From Cymodocea nodosa (taxonomy: Eukaryota > Streptophyta > Magnoliopsida > Alismatales > Cymodoceaceae), in contig CM072337.1 in assembly GCA_036874045.1 (NCBI GenBank), positions 9,548,001-9,612,000 of the forward strand: a DNA stretch of 64,000 nt, read 5' to 3'. Position numbers and translations under genes: made by a program. A model generated the notes under the pieces. That model did not search any database, was not told the DNA's origin, and saw nothing but the letters and a program-made list of their open reading frames with translations. Positions 45,776-56,540 of the stretch are shown here, piece after piece; within the stretch, counting starts at the first letter, position 1; each line of letters opens with the position of its first letter.

Positions 45776-47978
45776 TGTTTAGAATGAAAAAGTACATATT
45801 ATTAACGGTTAAATGATGGTTAATTGCATAATATTTAGCTTATCATATAAGAATTAAGCCATTATGTTATAATTGCACTGTTATATGCTTTAATTGAAGA
45901 ATCTGCTTAAATAGGGGGAATTAATGTTAATTTAGTACATTTATGAACTGTTGGTAAGTTGCAGGCTATGAAATTCTTAAGTATCCAAATTTTCTAATAT
46001 TTCGGACAGTTATGTTTAACATACCAAACATATTTTGGATAGTTATGTTTAACAGACCGAATATGTCAGATAGTTATGTTTATATTGCCGAATAGTTATG
46101 TTTTGAAAGAATATTTTATTATTTCCAGAAGTACACGTGTCAAAACCATAATGAATGACTTAAGTGAACTTTCGGTGAGTTATCTATAATTATTCGAAAT
46201 TGCAGCTGGGCATTAGATAGTTATCCCTATAACTCTTCGAAATCTCTTTTTATTTATAAAATAGCTAAGGGCACGTGTCATGTTCTAGGAAATTGACTTA
46301 AGTGGATTTTCGGTGAGTTAGCTATAACTATCCGAAATGCATCTGAGTATCGGATAGTTAGACCTGTAACTCTTCGAAATGTTATTTTATGATTAAACTG
46401 CTGCTGACACGTGTTGAGATCTGGTAGATTTACTTAAGTTATATATCGGTGAGTTATTTGTAACTATCCGAAATGCATCTAAGCATCGAATAGTTAAGTT
46501 TATAAGTATCCGAAATGCACCTAAGCATCGAATAGTTAAATTTATGCATGTGTTTTATAGTTAAATTAACAAAGAAAGTCCGTTGGGTTATCTTTAACTC
46601 CACAGATTATATATTTTCTAATATGCCACTGTAGCGGTTGTAGGAACAGACAGTTGGAAGAGAAAAACTACGTTTGCACGTATCACGCAGGAATTCAATC
46701 ACGTAGGGAGAAGAAAGCATCGCCGTTGATATGAATGAAGGAAATACAACTAACCATTCAAGCAGAAGTAGTTATTACTGAAGAAATATAAAAGAAAAGA
46801 AGAAAAAAAGAAGTGTGTGATCGATAGAAGGATAGTGTGTGCAGAGGAGGATCAGTGTCGCAATTCTTTGAAGTACCACACCAACCATCATCATCACCAT
46901 CATCACCACCATAATCACCAACCATCGAAGGTCTGTGAGGATACTTGCCTGATGTCGGATCGATTCCGAGCCAAACACAGTGCCTGACAACCACTGTGAG
47001 GAGTGATCGCGTCACGGGAAGGGAAGCCATTTTCACCAAGCGCCGACTCATATTTCAAGAGATCGTAAAGCTTTTAGCCTTGGCTTCGGGTTGATGCCTG
47101 TATGCTGAAGAGGAGATTATCTTGCAATTCTGGACTCGCAATTCTATAGGGAGAGGAGACAGAATTGTAAGTGGTTTAATTTTCAGTGGTGTAATCGCAT
47201 TGCAAGTAGTGTCGGAAGTATTTACTGTCAAGTGAGATTACTTTACATTTCACTTGTCGCCCATTTCCATGTTCATAGTAAAACAAAAATACCAAAAACA
47301 ATTTATCTATGTTTGTATGTTGTATTTAAGTGTTGTATTGTTTGTGTTGTATTGTGATTAATGTTATCTTTGTAAGTGTTGTGATTGTTTTATGTTTATT
47401 TTAGTTTTACAGTTTACTGAAATTGGTTCGTTCAAAAGACTTAAAGATTTTAATGGTTACTGTTTGAATTATCTGAATGTTAGTATTGCTTAATGATAAA
47501 TCCAATGTTAACTAGCATTAAAGAGCTTAATTGATGTTATTTACAATCTGTGGAATCACCCAATGGTTGGCCGAATTCCTCTGTAAATAGTAGTATTAAA
47601 AAGAAAAGTCAGGCTCGTGGAGTTAACTTAAGTCCACGAGGTTAGTCCGTTGAGTTAGCCATAACTCAACGAACTTAGTCCATTGAGTTAACTATAAATC
47701 AACAGAGAGCTTATTGAATATATAAATTTGATTGTTAACAAACGAACAGTTCTCAAATTCATTAACAGTTCCCTGTGGGATCGACCTGTACTTGCACACT
47801 GATACAATAGACACTGTGCACTTGCAGTTAAAGTATAAATTGGAATTAATATCTAAATTGTATTAAAGGTTGTTTGTTTACTTCTAAAAGAGAGAATAGG
47901 CATAAAGATAAATTAACTAAGTAAAAACAGAAGTAACAAATCCAAGTTTTTCTAGTGTAGTGTTGGGAAAACCAAACA
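45776..47978 (+). repeat. 3' LTR of Ath-2
   Basis: 2,203 bp, TGTTT...AAACA. Aligns end to end with 29117-32818 minus the solo LTR and lies next to the CCAAG duplication (47979-47983). A 10-bp-arm CGTTGAGTTA inverted repeat at 47648-47671. Several substitutions per 100 bp against the 5' LTR in the U3 stretch I compared by eye, so the insertion is not recent. Confidence 0.94.
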
Positions 47979-47983
47979 CCAAG
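47979..47983. other. Target-site duplication of Ath-2, right copy
   Basis: CCAAG, matching 29112-29116. Confidence 0.93.
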
Positions 47984-49463
47984 TAATGCAACAATACTTA
48001 TAGATAATCTCCACTCACAAGTTGAGTTCCTGTAATGGTGAGGAATTTAGAATAGACATCTAATGCCAACCTAAGGAAAATAAGTTTTTAAGATACTATT
48101 AAGTGCAAAGTGCTTAGACCCATAATCAATAGCACCTAGGTTCATCTCACTTAATCTAAGAATACATGAAGGTTTCTTTAGGCTTCTATCCTCTAGTACA
48201 TTGCCCCTTTATTTTCAATTGAGTTTTTCTTCTTTTTGATTCTATAAAAGTATTTTCTTTATTCATTCTATAGAACAACTTCTTCTTTCTTTCTTTCTTT
48301 TTTCTTTCTCTCTCTTTTTTTTTTATTTTTTTTTATTTTTTATTTATAGATACCTCTCTTTTCTCACATCCTACCCCTACCCTTAGGATACCTCCCATAA
48401 AGGGTTTACATGTGAAGACTAAGAGGTTACTTAGCCTCCGTCCCCAGCAACCTTATGAGAACGGGTATCAAACCTTATTCCCAAATTCATATATCTACCC
48501 TTCTCATGGGACAACCTATTGGAAAGATGTCCTAAGCCACTCCTCAAGATTCATGTCATAAGAAGAGTCCTCTAGATACCACATGATTAAGAGTCTAGTG
48601 CAAGAATGTGTATATGTTATAAGTAAGAAACTATGGTTGGCATTTCAAATGCATATTCTTATCCTCACCTTAAAGATAAGCTCAGCTCTAAGTGTAAGAC
48701 ATCATAAGGAAAGAACATTACTAAGGAAAATTCAACATGCCACAAAAAGAAATTAAGTTCAAATGAAAACAAAGCTAAAAATAATAAAGAATTAATGATC
48801 TTAACCTTAAGAGCATACAATGGAGATTGAGTAGCATGCTAGTAAGGCTAAAGTGCAATAATTCAAAATCAAAATTAAACTAACAAAGCTATTTCCTAAA
48901 AAAAATTGACATGCAAGTTCTTATCATGGATACATATAAAACATGGTGGCATGCAACATATAGAACTAATTTTCAAACTTACCACCAACATGCTTGTGAC
49001 AGAAACTTACATTTGGAAAATTTTCAATTTCATTGCTATAGTATGCACCCTAAAACAATTTTTTACTTTCTCCTCCCCCCCGCAATTAGTTCTTGCATTG
49101 TCCTCAATGTAGAAAGGATTGTTTCAACAATAAGAATAAGTAAAAAATGTTAGCGCATACCTGTTGTGCATTGCTCTTCATGTGGTGTAGATAAAATGTA
49201 TTTAGCTCTAATTGTGGTTGAACATCAATTTGTCAAACAAACATATGATATCATGATAAAGTCTTTCAACCCAATCTACACGCTTCAAGTATTTGAAAAT
49301 CATACATCTAACTACTTTCAAATATATCATCAACTTCTGTTCTTTAAAATTAAACATCTCAAGCATGAAATAAAATAAGTCTCTTATCAAATAAGCCAAG
49401 CATAAGTCGTGGAGATAAAAGGTTGACTCTAGCTATCTTGTTGGTTGCAAGTGATTCTTCTCT
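47984..49463 (-). other. 3' untranslated region of Z
   Basis: No supported ORF. Holds a 48280-48350 pyrimidine tract (purine-rich on the element strand) and the GAGGACAATG motif with a G-run at 49071-49109. It continues at 29111-28997 on the other side of Ath-2. Confidence 0.7.
48280..48350 (-). repeat. Purine-rich low-complexity tract in Z
   Basis: CTTT/CT repeats then T-runs on the plus strand. Not next to an LTR, so not the priming tract. Confidence 0.7.
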
Positions 49464-50825
49464 TTACTCTTCTCCTGAAGTTATCTCCACTTGGTTGACA
49501 CGTGGATTTGTTATAGCTTGGCTTGGAATGGTTCCTTTCTCCCTCTCGCAAAGCCTTGTTGATATTTGGGATAGTTGCGCCTCTATCTTGCTGATTGATT
49601 GTGCATTAGCATGCACAATTGGTTGATACTTAGCATTGTTCATGGCAAATGCTTCTATGCCTTTGATCAAGCTGTCTATCTTCTTTCCCATGTCTTCTAT
49701 TGCTGCTGAATGATCATTTTTCTTAGCCAATTCCATAGTATTTCGTGTAGGTTGATTGCCTTGAAAATTTGAGGATTCACCATGTTGATTATCTTGAAAA
49801 TGTGAGTTTCTCCATGAAAAGTTTGGGTGGTTCCTCCAAGATGGGTTGTAGGTGTTGCCATAAACTTCTTGCCTTTGATTGTTCCTTGTGTATATTTCCT
49901 GAACATCAACAGAAGGGTTAGCCAATATAGGACATTCATTCACAATATGGCTTACCATATTACATCCCAAGCACTTGAGTGGTTCTTTCCCTTTTCCTTC
50001 TATTGCTTCAACCCTTTTCAATAGGCTTCCATATTTCATTTCAAGGGTTGTGGTTGCATTTATGGAATGAATGCCCTTCTCTTGCCTTGTTTCAGATCTT
50101 GGAGAGGATTTTTCCCAACTTAATGTCTTTGCCGCCAACTCTCCCAAGAAGTTCCATGCCACTATGTCTTCAAGATCTACAAAGTCTCCTTGCACCATGG
50201 ATTCCAGCAAACCCTTTACTGATGTAGGGATTCCATCATACATGATTTGGCATTGTCTCCATAAGGGTATCTCATGATGTGGACACCTCACAAGCAATTC
50301 ATTGAACCTACTAAAGAAATTAGCAAATGATTCTTTTGGCATTTGATAGCAAGAATTAATAACCTTTCTCATCTCATTTGTTTTGGCAATTGGATAGAAT
50401 CTTTTCAAAAAGATGGCACTAAATTTCTCCCATGAAGTAATAGAGTTGGGTGGTAAACTTTGAAGACACCTTCTTGCTCCATCTCTTAAGGCGAAGGGAA
50501 CAAATCTCAATAGGATGGAATCATTTGTCAGATTTTGTATCTTCATTAAGTTGTATACATCTTCAAATTCTTCAAGGAAGCCATAAGCATCCTCATCATC
50601 GTTTCCCATGAACTTTGGTAATTGGCTAATGTAGTGGGATTTCAACTCAAAATGTGCTCCATTCTCATCTGGTAGTTGAATGCAAGTGATCCTACTTCTT
50701 TGTGTAGGATAGAACATGTCTTTGAGCACCACCCTCCTCTCATTGTTGTTTGCTGCCATGTGTGTTTCTTTTTGATTCTCGATGTGTATCAACCTGTTAT
50801 CTGCGCCTCTCTTCCAACTTTTCAT
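49464..50825 (-). CDS. gag: Gag of Z, with zinc knuckle, intact and downstream of integrase
   Basis: 453 aa, fully open. Residues about 55-205 are the capsid domain (HFELKSHYISQLPKFMGND, LLRFVPFALRDGARR, SITSWEKFSAIFLKRFYP, CPHHEIPLWRQCQIMYDGI). Residues 285-298 are a perfect CCHC zinc knuckle, C-L-G-C-x4-H-x4-C. Then YNPSWRNHPNFSWRNSHF, a coiled-coil-like stretch, and a C-terminus VNQVEITSGEE where the linker to protease normally continues. It packages element RNA. On the minus strand it follows integrase by 309 bp, and the 3' motif and polypurine tract follow it, so it is the last gene of Z. It is the best-preserved gene of Z. Confidence 0.9.
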   Translation of the reverse strand: MKSWKRGADNRLIHIENQKETHMAANNNERRVVLKDMFYPTQRSRITCIQLPDENGAHFELKSHYISQLPKFMGNDDEDAYGFLEEFEDVYNLMKIQNLTNDSILLRFVPFALRDGARRCLQSLPPNSITSWEKFSAIFLKRFYPIAKTNEMRKVINSCYQMPKESFANFFSRFNELLVRCPHHEIPLWRQCQIMYDGIPTSVKGLLESMVQGDFVDLEDIVAWNFLGELAAKTLSWEKSSPRSETRQEKGIHSINATTTLEMKYGSLLKRVEAIEGKGKEPLKCLGCNMVSHIVNECPILANPSVDVQEIYTRNNQRQEVYGNTYNPSWRNHPNFSWRNSHFQDNQHGESSNFQGNQPTRNTMELAKKNDHSAAIEDMGKKIDSLIKGIEAFAMNNAKYQPIVHANAQSISKIEAQLSQISTRLCEREKGTIPSQAITNPRVNQVEITSGEE

Positions 50826-51134
50826 GCACTAAGACATTCACATCAGTTATGTAATTCAAGAGTATATGCAAGAGTTATTTACATGGTGAAATATCACCAA
50901 AGTATACAAGTACCATCATATATGATAAAATTTCAGCATGAATGGTTGACCATATAAACTCAAGATGACATGAAACAACAAGGATAGATGCATGATAATA
51001 AGCATATAAAATTTTGACGTGAACTTGCAATAATCAATTTTATTGTTAACTACTAACACAATAATACATAGAATGAAAAATTACTAAGAATTAAGAAAAG
51101 AAAAACTACATCTACAACTAAATACATATAAAAA
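50826..51134 (-). other. Spacer between integrase and gag of Z
   Basis: AT-rich, with no LTR ends, PBS or polypurine tract, so there is no sign that integrase and gag belong to two different elements. Confidence 0.6.
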
Positions 51135-52210
51135 CTAATTATAATTGGGTTCCAACAACAAAGCACTCTCTCCATGATTGTAGGTTTTTCTAGGATAATA
51201 TTCTTTAAGTCTTTGACCATTCACTACAGTTTTAAATCCTGTCTTACAATTTTCTATAGCTATAGCTCCATGATTATATATATGTTTAATGATGAATGGT
51301 CCTGTCCATCTAGTCTTAAATTTTCCAGGGAACAAATGTAATCTAGAGTTATATAATAAAACTTCTTGTCCCTCATGAAAGTCCTTTCTCAAAATTTTCT
51401 TGTCATGGAATGCTTTTGCTCGTTCTTTTGCGATCTTTGCATTTTCATAAGCCTCTTTTCTTATTTCTTCCAACTAATTGAATTGATATTTTCTTACTTT
51501 TCCTACATCATCAACACACATGCTAAATGTTCTAATAGCCCATTCTGCTTTATGTTCTATTTCTATAGGTAAATGACATGCTTGCCCATAAACTACTCTA
51601 AATGGTGACATTCCCAACACAGTTTTATGGGCAGTCCTATAACCCCAAAGTGCATCATTAAGCTTTTCTTCCCAATCCTTCTTACTTGGTTTGATTACTT
51701 TTTCAAGCATGTGCTTGATTTGTCTATTGGATACCTCAACTTGCCCACTTATTTGAGGATGATATGGTGTTGCTAACTTGTGAGTAACCCCATACTTCCT
51801 CAAAGTCATTTGAAATACTTTGTTGCAAAAGTGAGGTCCATTATCACTAATTATAGCTCTTGGAATACCAAATCTAGCAAAAATGTTAGATCTAAGAAAA
51901 TCAACAACAACTTTAGCATCATTTCTCTTAGTTGGGATAGCTTCAATCTATTTAGAAACATAATCGACAGCCAACAAAATATAAGAATAACCAAAAGAAA
52001 TGGGAAATGCTCCCAAGAAATCAATGCCCCAAACATCAAAAATTTCAACTTCAATGATAGGATTCAAAGGCATCATATTTCGTTTGGAAATTTTTCCCAT
52101 TCTTTGGCATCTATCACAATGTCTATAATGATCTTTAGAGTCTTTAATTAGAGAAGGCCAATAAAATCCACATTCAAAAATTTTCAAAGAAGTTTTTCTA
52201 TGGCTAAGAT
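51135..52210 (-). pseudogene. Integrase of Z, cut by S2
   Basis: One frame from 52187 to 51135 with two stops: TAG at about 51948 (Trp of SKWIEA) and TAG at 51474 (Gln expected). Zinc part CDRCQRMGKISKRNMM, core D in GIDFLGAFP, E in SGQVEVSNRQ, then GMSPFRVVYGQACHLPIE and the C-terminal FKTRWTGPFIIKHIYNHGAI. The N-terminal end is removed at 52211 by S2, flank AAGAT. Closer to standard Athila integrase than the Ath-1/2 proteins. Confidence 0.88.
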
Positions 52211-52375
52211 TGTTAGGATCGATAGGCTCACCAAAGGAGGGGTGAATAGTGAAAGTGTGTAGTTTTAAAATTCTTTTAATGTTGAATCAAATGATTCAAC
52301 TGAAATGAAATAAGATGAAACTAATCTAATGCAAATCAATAGGGATAAGAAACACACAACAAAATTTTTTAGGTG
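52211..52375 (-). repeat. S2 3' LTR, piece 1 (U5 end)
   Basis: Plus strand starts TGTTAGGATCGATAGGC; reversed it reads CACCCCTC...GATCCTAACA, the usual SIRE LTR end. Ends at AGGTG, which is repeated at 57554-57558 after S1-A. Confidence 0.82.
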
Positions 52376-54161
52376 TGTAGGATTGTATGGCTACACAAAA
52401 GGAGGGTGAATTGTGTATTTTTAATATTTTCTGAAATATAATTGAAACTTTAATTCTCAAAAACAAGTCGAGACAATGTTTTCATAAAATCATTTTTATT
52501 CAAGGTTTCAATTACAATATACAATTCAATTCTCCTCAGAAATTGTAGATGCAATTATATCTTGATACCATGTATCATCTAAACAATTTCATAACTACAA
52601 ACAGAGAAAACTAATTTGCGAAATTTAAAATATTTCTCCCTGTTTGAGATCTTTCTTCTTCTTCTTTCTTCTTTAGAAATTCTTCAGTGATGAATATTTT
52701 GTCTTTCTATGCTTTACCGAATTTGCTTTCTTCTGATACTTCAAATCTTCAGTGACGAAAATCTTACCTTTTTATGCTTCACTGAATTTTCTTCCACTTG
52801 AGAGATTTTGCCTGAAGAGGTGTTTTTGATCCCTGAAAAAGATTTTTCTTTTGGTGTACAGGGATGGTTTGATCCTTGAAAAGATTTTTCTTTTTGTGTG
52901 CAAGGATGGTTTGATCCTTGAAAAGATTTTTCTTTTTGTGTGCAAGGATGGTTTGATCAACGAGAACTCTATGCCTTTTATACTATATCTTCATTTCATG
53001 CATATCCTCCACGTTTAATCACTACCAGTTTTCCACTTTTCCATGTCTTTTCTTTTCCTTCATCGAAACACATGTTCCAACCCACGTTTATATTTCGAAT
53101 TTCCTTTAATCATTAGTCTTGGATCTCTGAAAAATTTCCTGCAAAATAAACTTTCTCGTCCAAAATTTTTTCATCAGTGTAATAAGTTGTTACTTTAATG
53201 TTAACTAAATGAGTAACACAAGTATATATATATAACTTAACGTTTCTAACTTAACGAGTTCACCATGTGCCATTTCACGTGACAAGTACTGTAGCTAACT
53301 CAACGAACTAAGTCCGTGGTATTATGCTATCTCAACGAACCAGCTTAACCTTTCTTTCGGAAGGTTAAACGATAACTCATAGAAAACAGTTTAAGTTTCG
53401 GATAGTTACGGATGTAAGTCACTGAAAAACTCTTTATATGATAAAACTAGTGAGACACGTGTCAATACCTGAAAACATGACTTAAGTTACCTTTCAGAGA
53501 GTTACGACTATAAGTCTCCGAAAAGCTTTAACTCACCGATTTAGTAATAAACAAATGTTTTTATAATAAGAATTTTACCACGTGCAAAAATAACAACTTA
53601 AGTTTATAACGCTAACCTAACGCATTGCCTTAGTGTTCAATATAGCAACTCAACGCGTTTAGTTATGTTAACTTAACGAGTTAAACATGTGCACCTCACG
53701 TGATACAATACAACATTCGTAACTTATAATTTCACCACATGTATAACACTAACTTAACGAGTTCGTCTCTTCTTTTACTCACTAACTTAACGAGTTACCA
53801 CGTGACCTATTTTAACCTTTAAGCCTCTAACTTAACGAGTTCTCACGTGACCTCTATACAAACAAAACTCTAACTTAACGAGTTGTCTAAACGTGCACTG
53901 TTCATGATACAGAAGATATAACTTTAAAACATATCATGCTTTTCAATAAAACCACACGTTAACTTAACGTTTAGCTAAATGAGAAATTAATGCAACGAAA
54001 CGACTAGTTATTAACTTCAGATCCAATACAGACAAGTATTTATATCAGTAAGCTTTTTCTGTATTAATTGATGATTTTAATTTCTTTTCAGAAGCAATAG
54101 TAATTGAGCAAATATGATTATTTTCATTCAGCACACATCATCAAAACAAAAATACTCAACA
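52376..54161 (-). repeat. 3' LTR of S1-A
   Basis: 1,786 bp, TGTAGG...CTCAACA on the plus strand. TATA box (reversed TTTTATA) at 52976-52982. A 42-bp tandem repeat (GATGGTTTGATCCTTG at 52863, 52905 and 52947). The module region 53345-53548 has CGGATAGTTA-type units not found at this place in the solo LTR or S1-B. Confidence 0.93.
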
Positions 54162-54655
54162 ATCTCCCCCTTCTTGATGATGACAAAACCATATTAAATC
54201 AATTATGAAATATGTTTAACTCAACAAAGCACCTTCGTTGAGTTAACTTTTAATTCAACAAACTTGTTTGTTGACTTAAGTTCACTTAAGCTTATTTATA
54301 TTGTTTGTGTAAATTTTACCTCTCAGAACTAAAACTCTCAGATGTCAATAATTATATAAGTATCAGTTTTCTAATTATCATCTGTCAGATTACAATAACC
54401 ATTCAATAGCATCTCCTTTTATAATATATATATGCAATTAAGATCATAATCATCTTTTTATAATATTTCTCCCCCTTTTTGTCATTAATCAAAAAGATAA
54501 TTACAGAGAATATATATACATATATAAGAGAATTACAACAACAATTTCTGTAAACATGAATAATAATTGAACACATTTACAGAAAAATGTATTGTTCAAT
54601 GAATCAAACAAGTAATACAAACATTACATTTTGTATTCAGAAACAAACAAAAATA
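54162..54655 (-). other. S1-A polypurine tract and 3' untranslated region
   Basis: Polypurine tract reversed at 54162-54176 (ATCTCCCCCTTCTTG). A second copy-like tract at 54468-54480 (TCTCCCCCTTTTT). A GTTGAGTTA module near 54236. Confidence 0.8.
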
Positions 54656-54820
54656 GTTATCGACCCCTCCTAAGTATATCACTTATAGCATTACATATTT
54701 TATCTCCTAGATGCCTAATATCATTTCTAATGTCGTTAAGCACTACATCTAAGTCAGGAGGTAGCTGGGTTTGTTGTTCTGCTTGAACTGAATAACTTTG
54801 TTGTTGTTGTATATGGTCTG
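54656..54820 (-). pseudogene. C-terminal piece of the S1 extra ORF (S1-A)
   Basis: Matches the last ~55 codons of 60041-60862 (poly-Gln, AEQQTQLPPDLD, GDKICNAISDILRR). At 54821 it joins abruptly to RT through a 23-bp repeat. Not functional. Confidence 0.82.
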
Positions 54821-54836
54821 TTACATATTTTATCTC

Positions 54837-55935
54837 CTAGATGTCATCAATATCTAACTTTAAAGTAGTACTCATAGGAGTTCCTCGAATCCTTGTATCA
54901 TTAAAATTAAATTTCTTAAGCATTTCATATGCATATTTTTCCTGATTTAAAAATATACCTTTATCCATTTGTTTAATTTGAAGTCCTAGAAAATATGAAT
55001 GTTCTCCTATCATACTCATTTCAAACTGATGAGTCATCTCTTCAGAGAATATTTCTATCAACTTATCAGAGGTTGCTCCAAAGATTATATCATCCACGTA
55101 TATTTGAACAACAATCTGATCTTTACCATCCCTCTTAATAAATAGAGTAGGATCCACTTTTCCCATGATATTAGCCTTTTTCTATTAAAAAAGTAGACAA
55201 TCTTTCATACCATGATCTAGGTGCTGGCTTCAAACCATATAAGGCTTTCTTCAATTTATACACAAAGTTAGGATTTTTAATATCTTCAAATCCAGGTGGT
55301 TGTTTTACATAGACTTCTTCATTAATTAAACCATTTAGAAATGCACTCTTTACATCCATTTGATATAATTTAAAATCCATATAACAAGCATAGGCCAATA
55401 ATATTCTAATACTTTCTAACCTAGCCATAGGAGCAAATGTTTCATCATAATCTAATCCTTCTTCCTGTGTATACCCTTGTGCAACTAATCTAGCTTTATT
55501 CCTTATAATTTGACCAGTTTCGTTTGTTTTGTTTCTAAAGATCCACTTTGTACCTATTATGGACTGATTTTCTAGTAGAGAGACTAATTCCCATACATCA
55601 TTTCTGATGAATTGATTTAGTTCTTCTTGCATTGCCACTATCCAATTTTCATTAGATAATGCTTCTTGTATATTCCTTGGTTCCACCATAGAAACAAACA
55701 TACACATACTATTTAAATTTACTGAAGCTCTAGTTTTAACTCCCTCATTAATATTACCAATGACTTGAGTAATGGGATGTGATGAAGAATAATGCCAATT
55801 TCTCTGATTTTCCTCAATATTTTCATCAACATCTGAAAGTCCATCACTTTCATCATTAGTTTGATCCTTTAAGTTCATATTTTTGATTTTTTCAGATAAA
55901 TCATCAATCTCTAACTCATTTGGAAAATTGATCAT
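54837..55935 (-). pseudogene. Copia reverse transcriptase (S1-A)
   Basis: Order N to C: WIVAMQEELNQFIRNDVWEL, GTKWIFRNK, KARLVAQGYTQEEGLDYDET, KLYQMDVKSAFLNGLINEEV, KALYGLKPAPRSWYERL, a frameshift and stop at 55166-55171, then the catalytic YVDDIIFGATS and EMSMIGEHSYFLGLQIKQ. Ends at LDIDDI, where RNase H should follow but is deleted. Typical Ty1/copia, closest in motif style to SIRE/Maximus. Confidence 0.9.
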
Positions 55936-56540
55936 ATCATCATTATCAGCTTTAGATTGAGATTATCTGAGAGAATTTTCATTGAAACTTACATGGAGGG
56001 TTTCTTCAATAGTCCTAGAAGTCTTATTATATACTCTATGGGCTTTACTTCTAGTAGAGTAACCTACAAAAATTCCTTCATCCGATTTGGCTTGAAATTT
56101 ATCCCTTTTATCCTTAGTATTAAGAATAAAACACTTGCAGCCAAATGGTTTCATATAGGAAATTTTTAGAACCCTATTAAACATAATTTCAAAAGGAGTT
56201 TTATTAACATGAGGTCTTAAATGACTTTTGTTAATAACATAACAAGCTGTATTTACTGCTTCAACCCAAAGATTTTGAGGTAACTTATATTCATTCAACA
56301 TAGTTCTGGCCATTTCTTGAAGTGATCTATTCTTTCTCTCAACAACACCATTTTGACACGGTGCTCTTGGAAAAGAAAATCTGTGATCAATGCCATGCTC
56401 ATTACAATAGTTATCCATTTGATCATTATCAAATTCAGTTCCATGATCACTCCTAAGTTTCTGAATAGAGACACTTTGCTCATTTTGAACAAAATTGCAA
56501 AACATTTTAAATTTTTCAAATTATGTCTTAGATGCAAAAG
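55936..56540 (-). pseudogene. Copia integrase, C-terminal two thirds (S1-A)
   Basis: Retains the second D (LRSDHGTEFDN) and E (NGVVERKNRSLQEMARTML) of the DDE triad and the GKR-like FGCKCFILNTKDKRDKF tail. The first D and the HHCC zinc region are gone: at about 56540 it joins LTR sequence. In the same frame as RT, separated by a single TAA near 55960. Confidence 0.88.

Larger units (their letters stand above)
29117..47978 (+). mobile_element. Ath-2: complete giant Athila-like element with gag and F-box downstream of pol
   Basis: Complete from TGTTT to AAACA with a CCAAG target duplication. It is 18,862 bp in total and about 17.35 kb without the solo LTR in its 5' LTR. Order: LTR, tRNA-Asp PBS, zinc-knuckle-like/linker, PR, RT, RH, INT, ORF3, gag capsid, F-box, 3' untranslated region, PPT, LTR. 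Gag and F-box are intact ORFs; pol and ORF3 have stops. It could not move by itself, but its RNA could have been packaged by proteins supplied in trans. Confidence 0.95.
28136..52210 (-). mobile_element. Z: second Athila-like subfamily, minus strand, interrupted by Ath-2
   Basis: Pieces: 3' LTR 28136-28996, PPT and start of 3' region 28997-29116, [Ath-2 29117-47978], rest of 3' region 47984-49463, gag 49464-50825, integrase 51135-52210, then S2. The 5-bp CCAAG duplication on both sides of Ath-2 proves that 29116 and 47979 were once adjacent. The 5' part of Z is beyond the window. Gag again lies downstream of integrase, with only 309 bp between them. Confidence 0.85.

Noticed and set aside
48906..49399. 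Small ORFs in the 3' region of Z
   Set aside because: Overlapping, on both strands, without recognisable motifs; they lie in the untranslated region containing the GAGGACAATG motif.
49697..50277. Several small ORFs overlapping the Z gag
   Set aside because: They are shadows in other frames or on the other strand of an intact 453-aa gag.
49464..52210. Integrase and gag of Z as parts of two neighbouring elements
   Set aside because: No LTR end, PBS or polypurine tract lies in the 309 bp between them, and the Ath elements show the same order.
52772..52960. Repetitive protein-coding ORF (MIKPSLHTKRKIFSR repeats) in the S1-A LTR
   Set aside because: It comes from a 42-bp tandem repeat in non-coding LTR; the unit length divisible by three keeps it open by chance, and other S1 LTRs do not have it.
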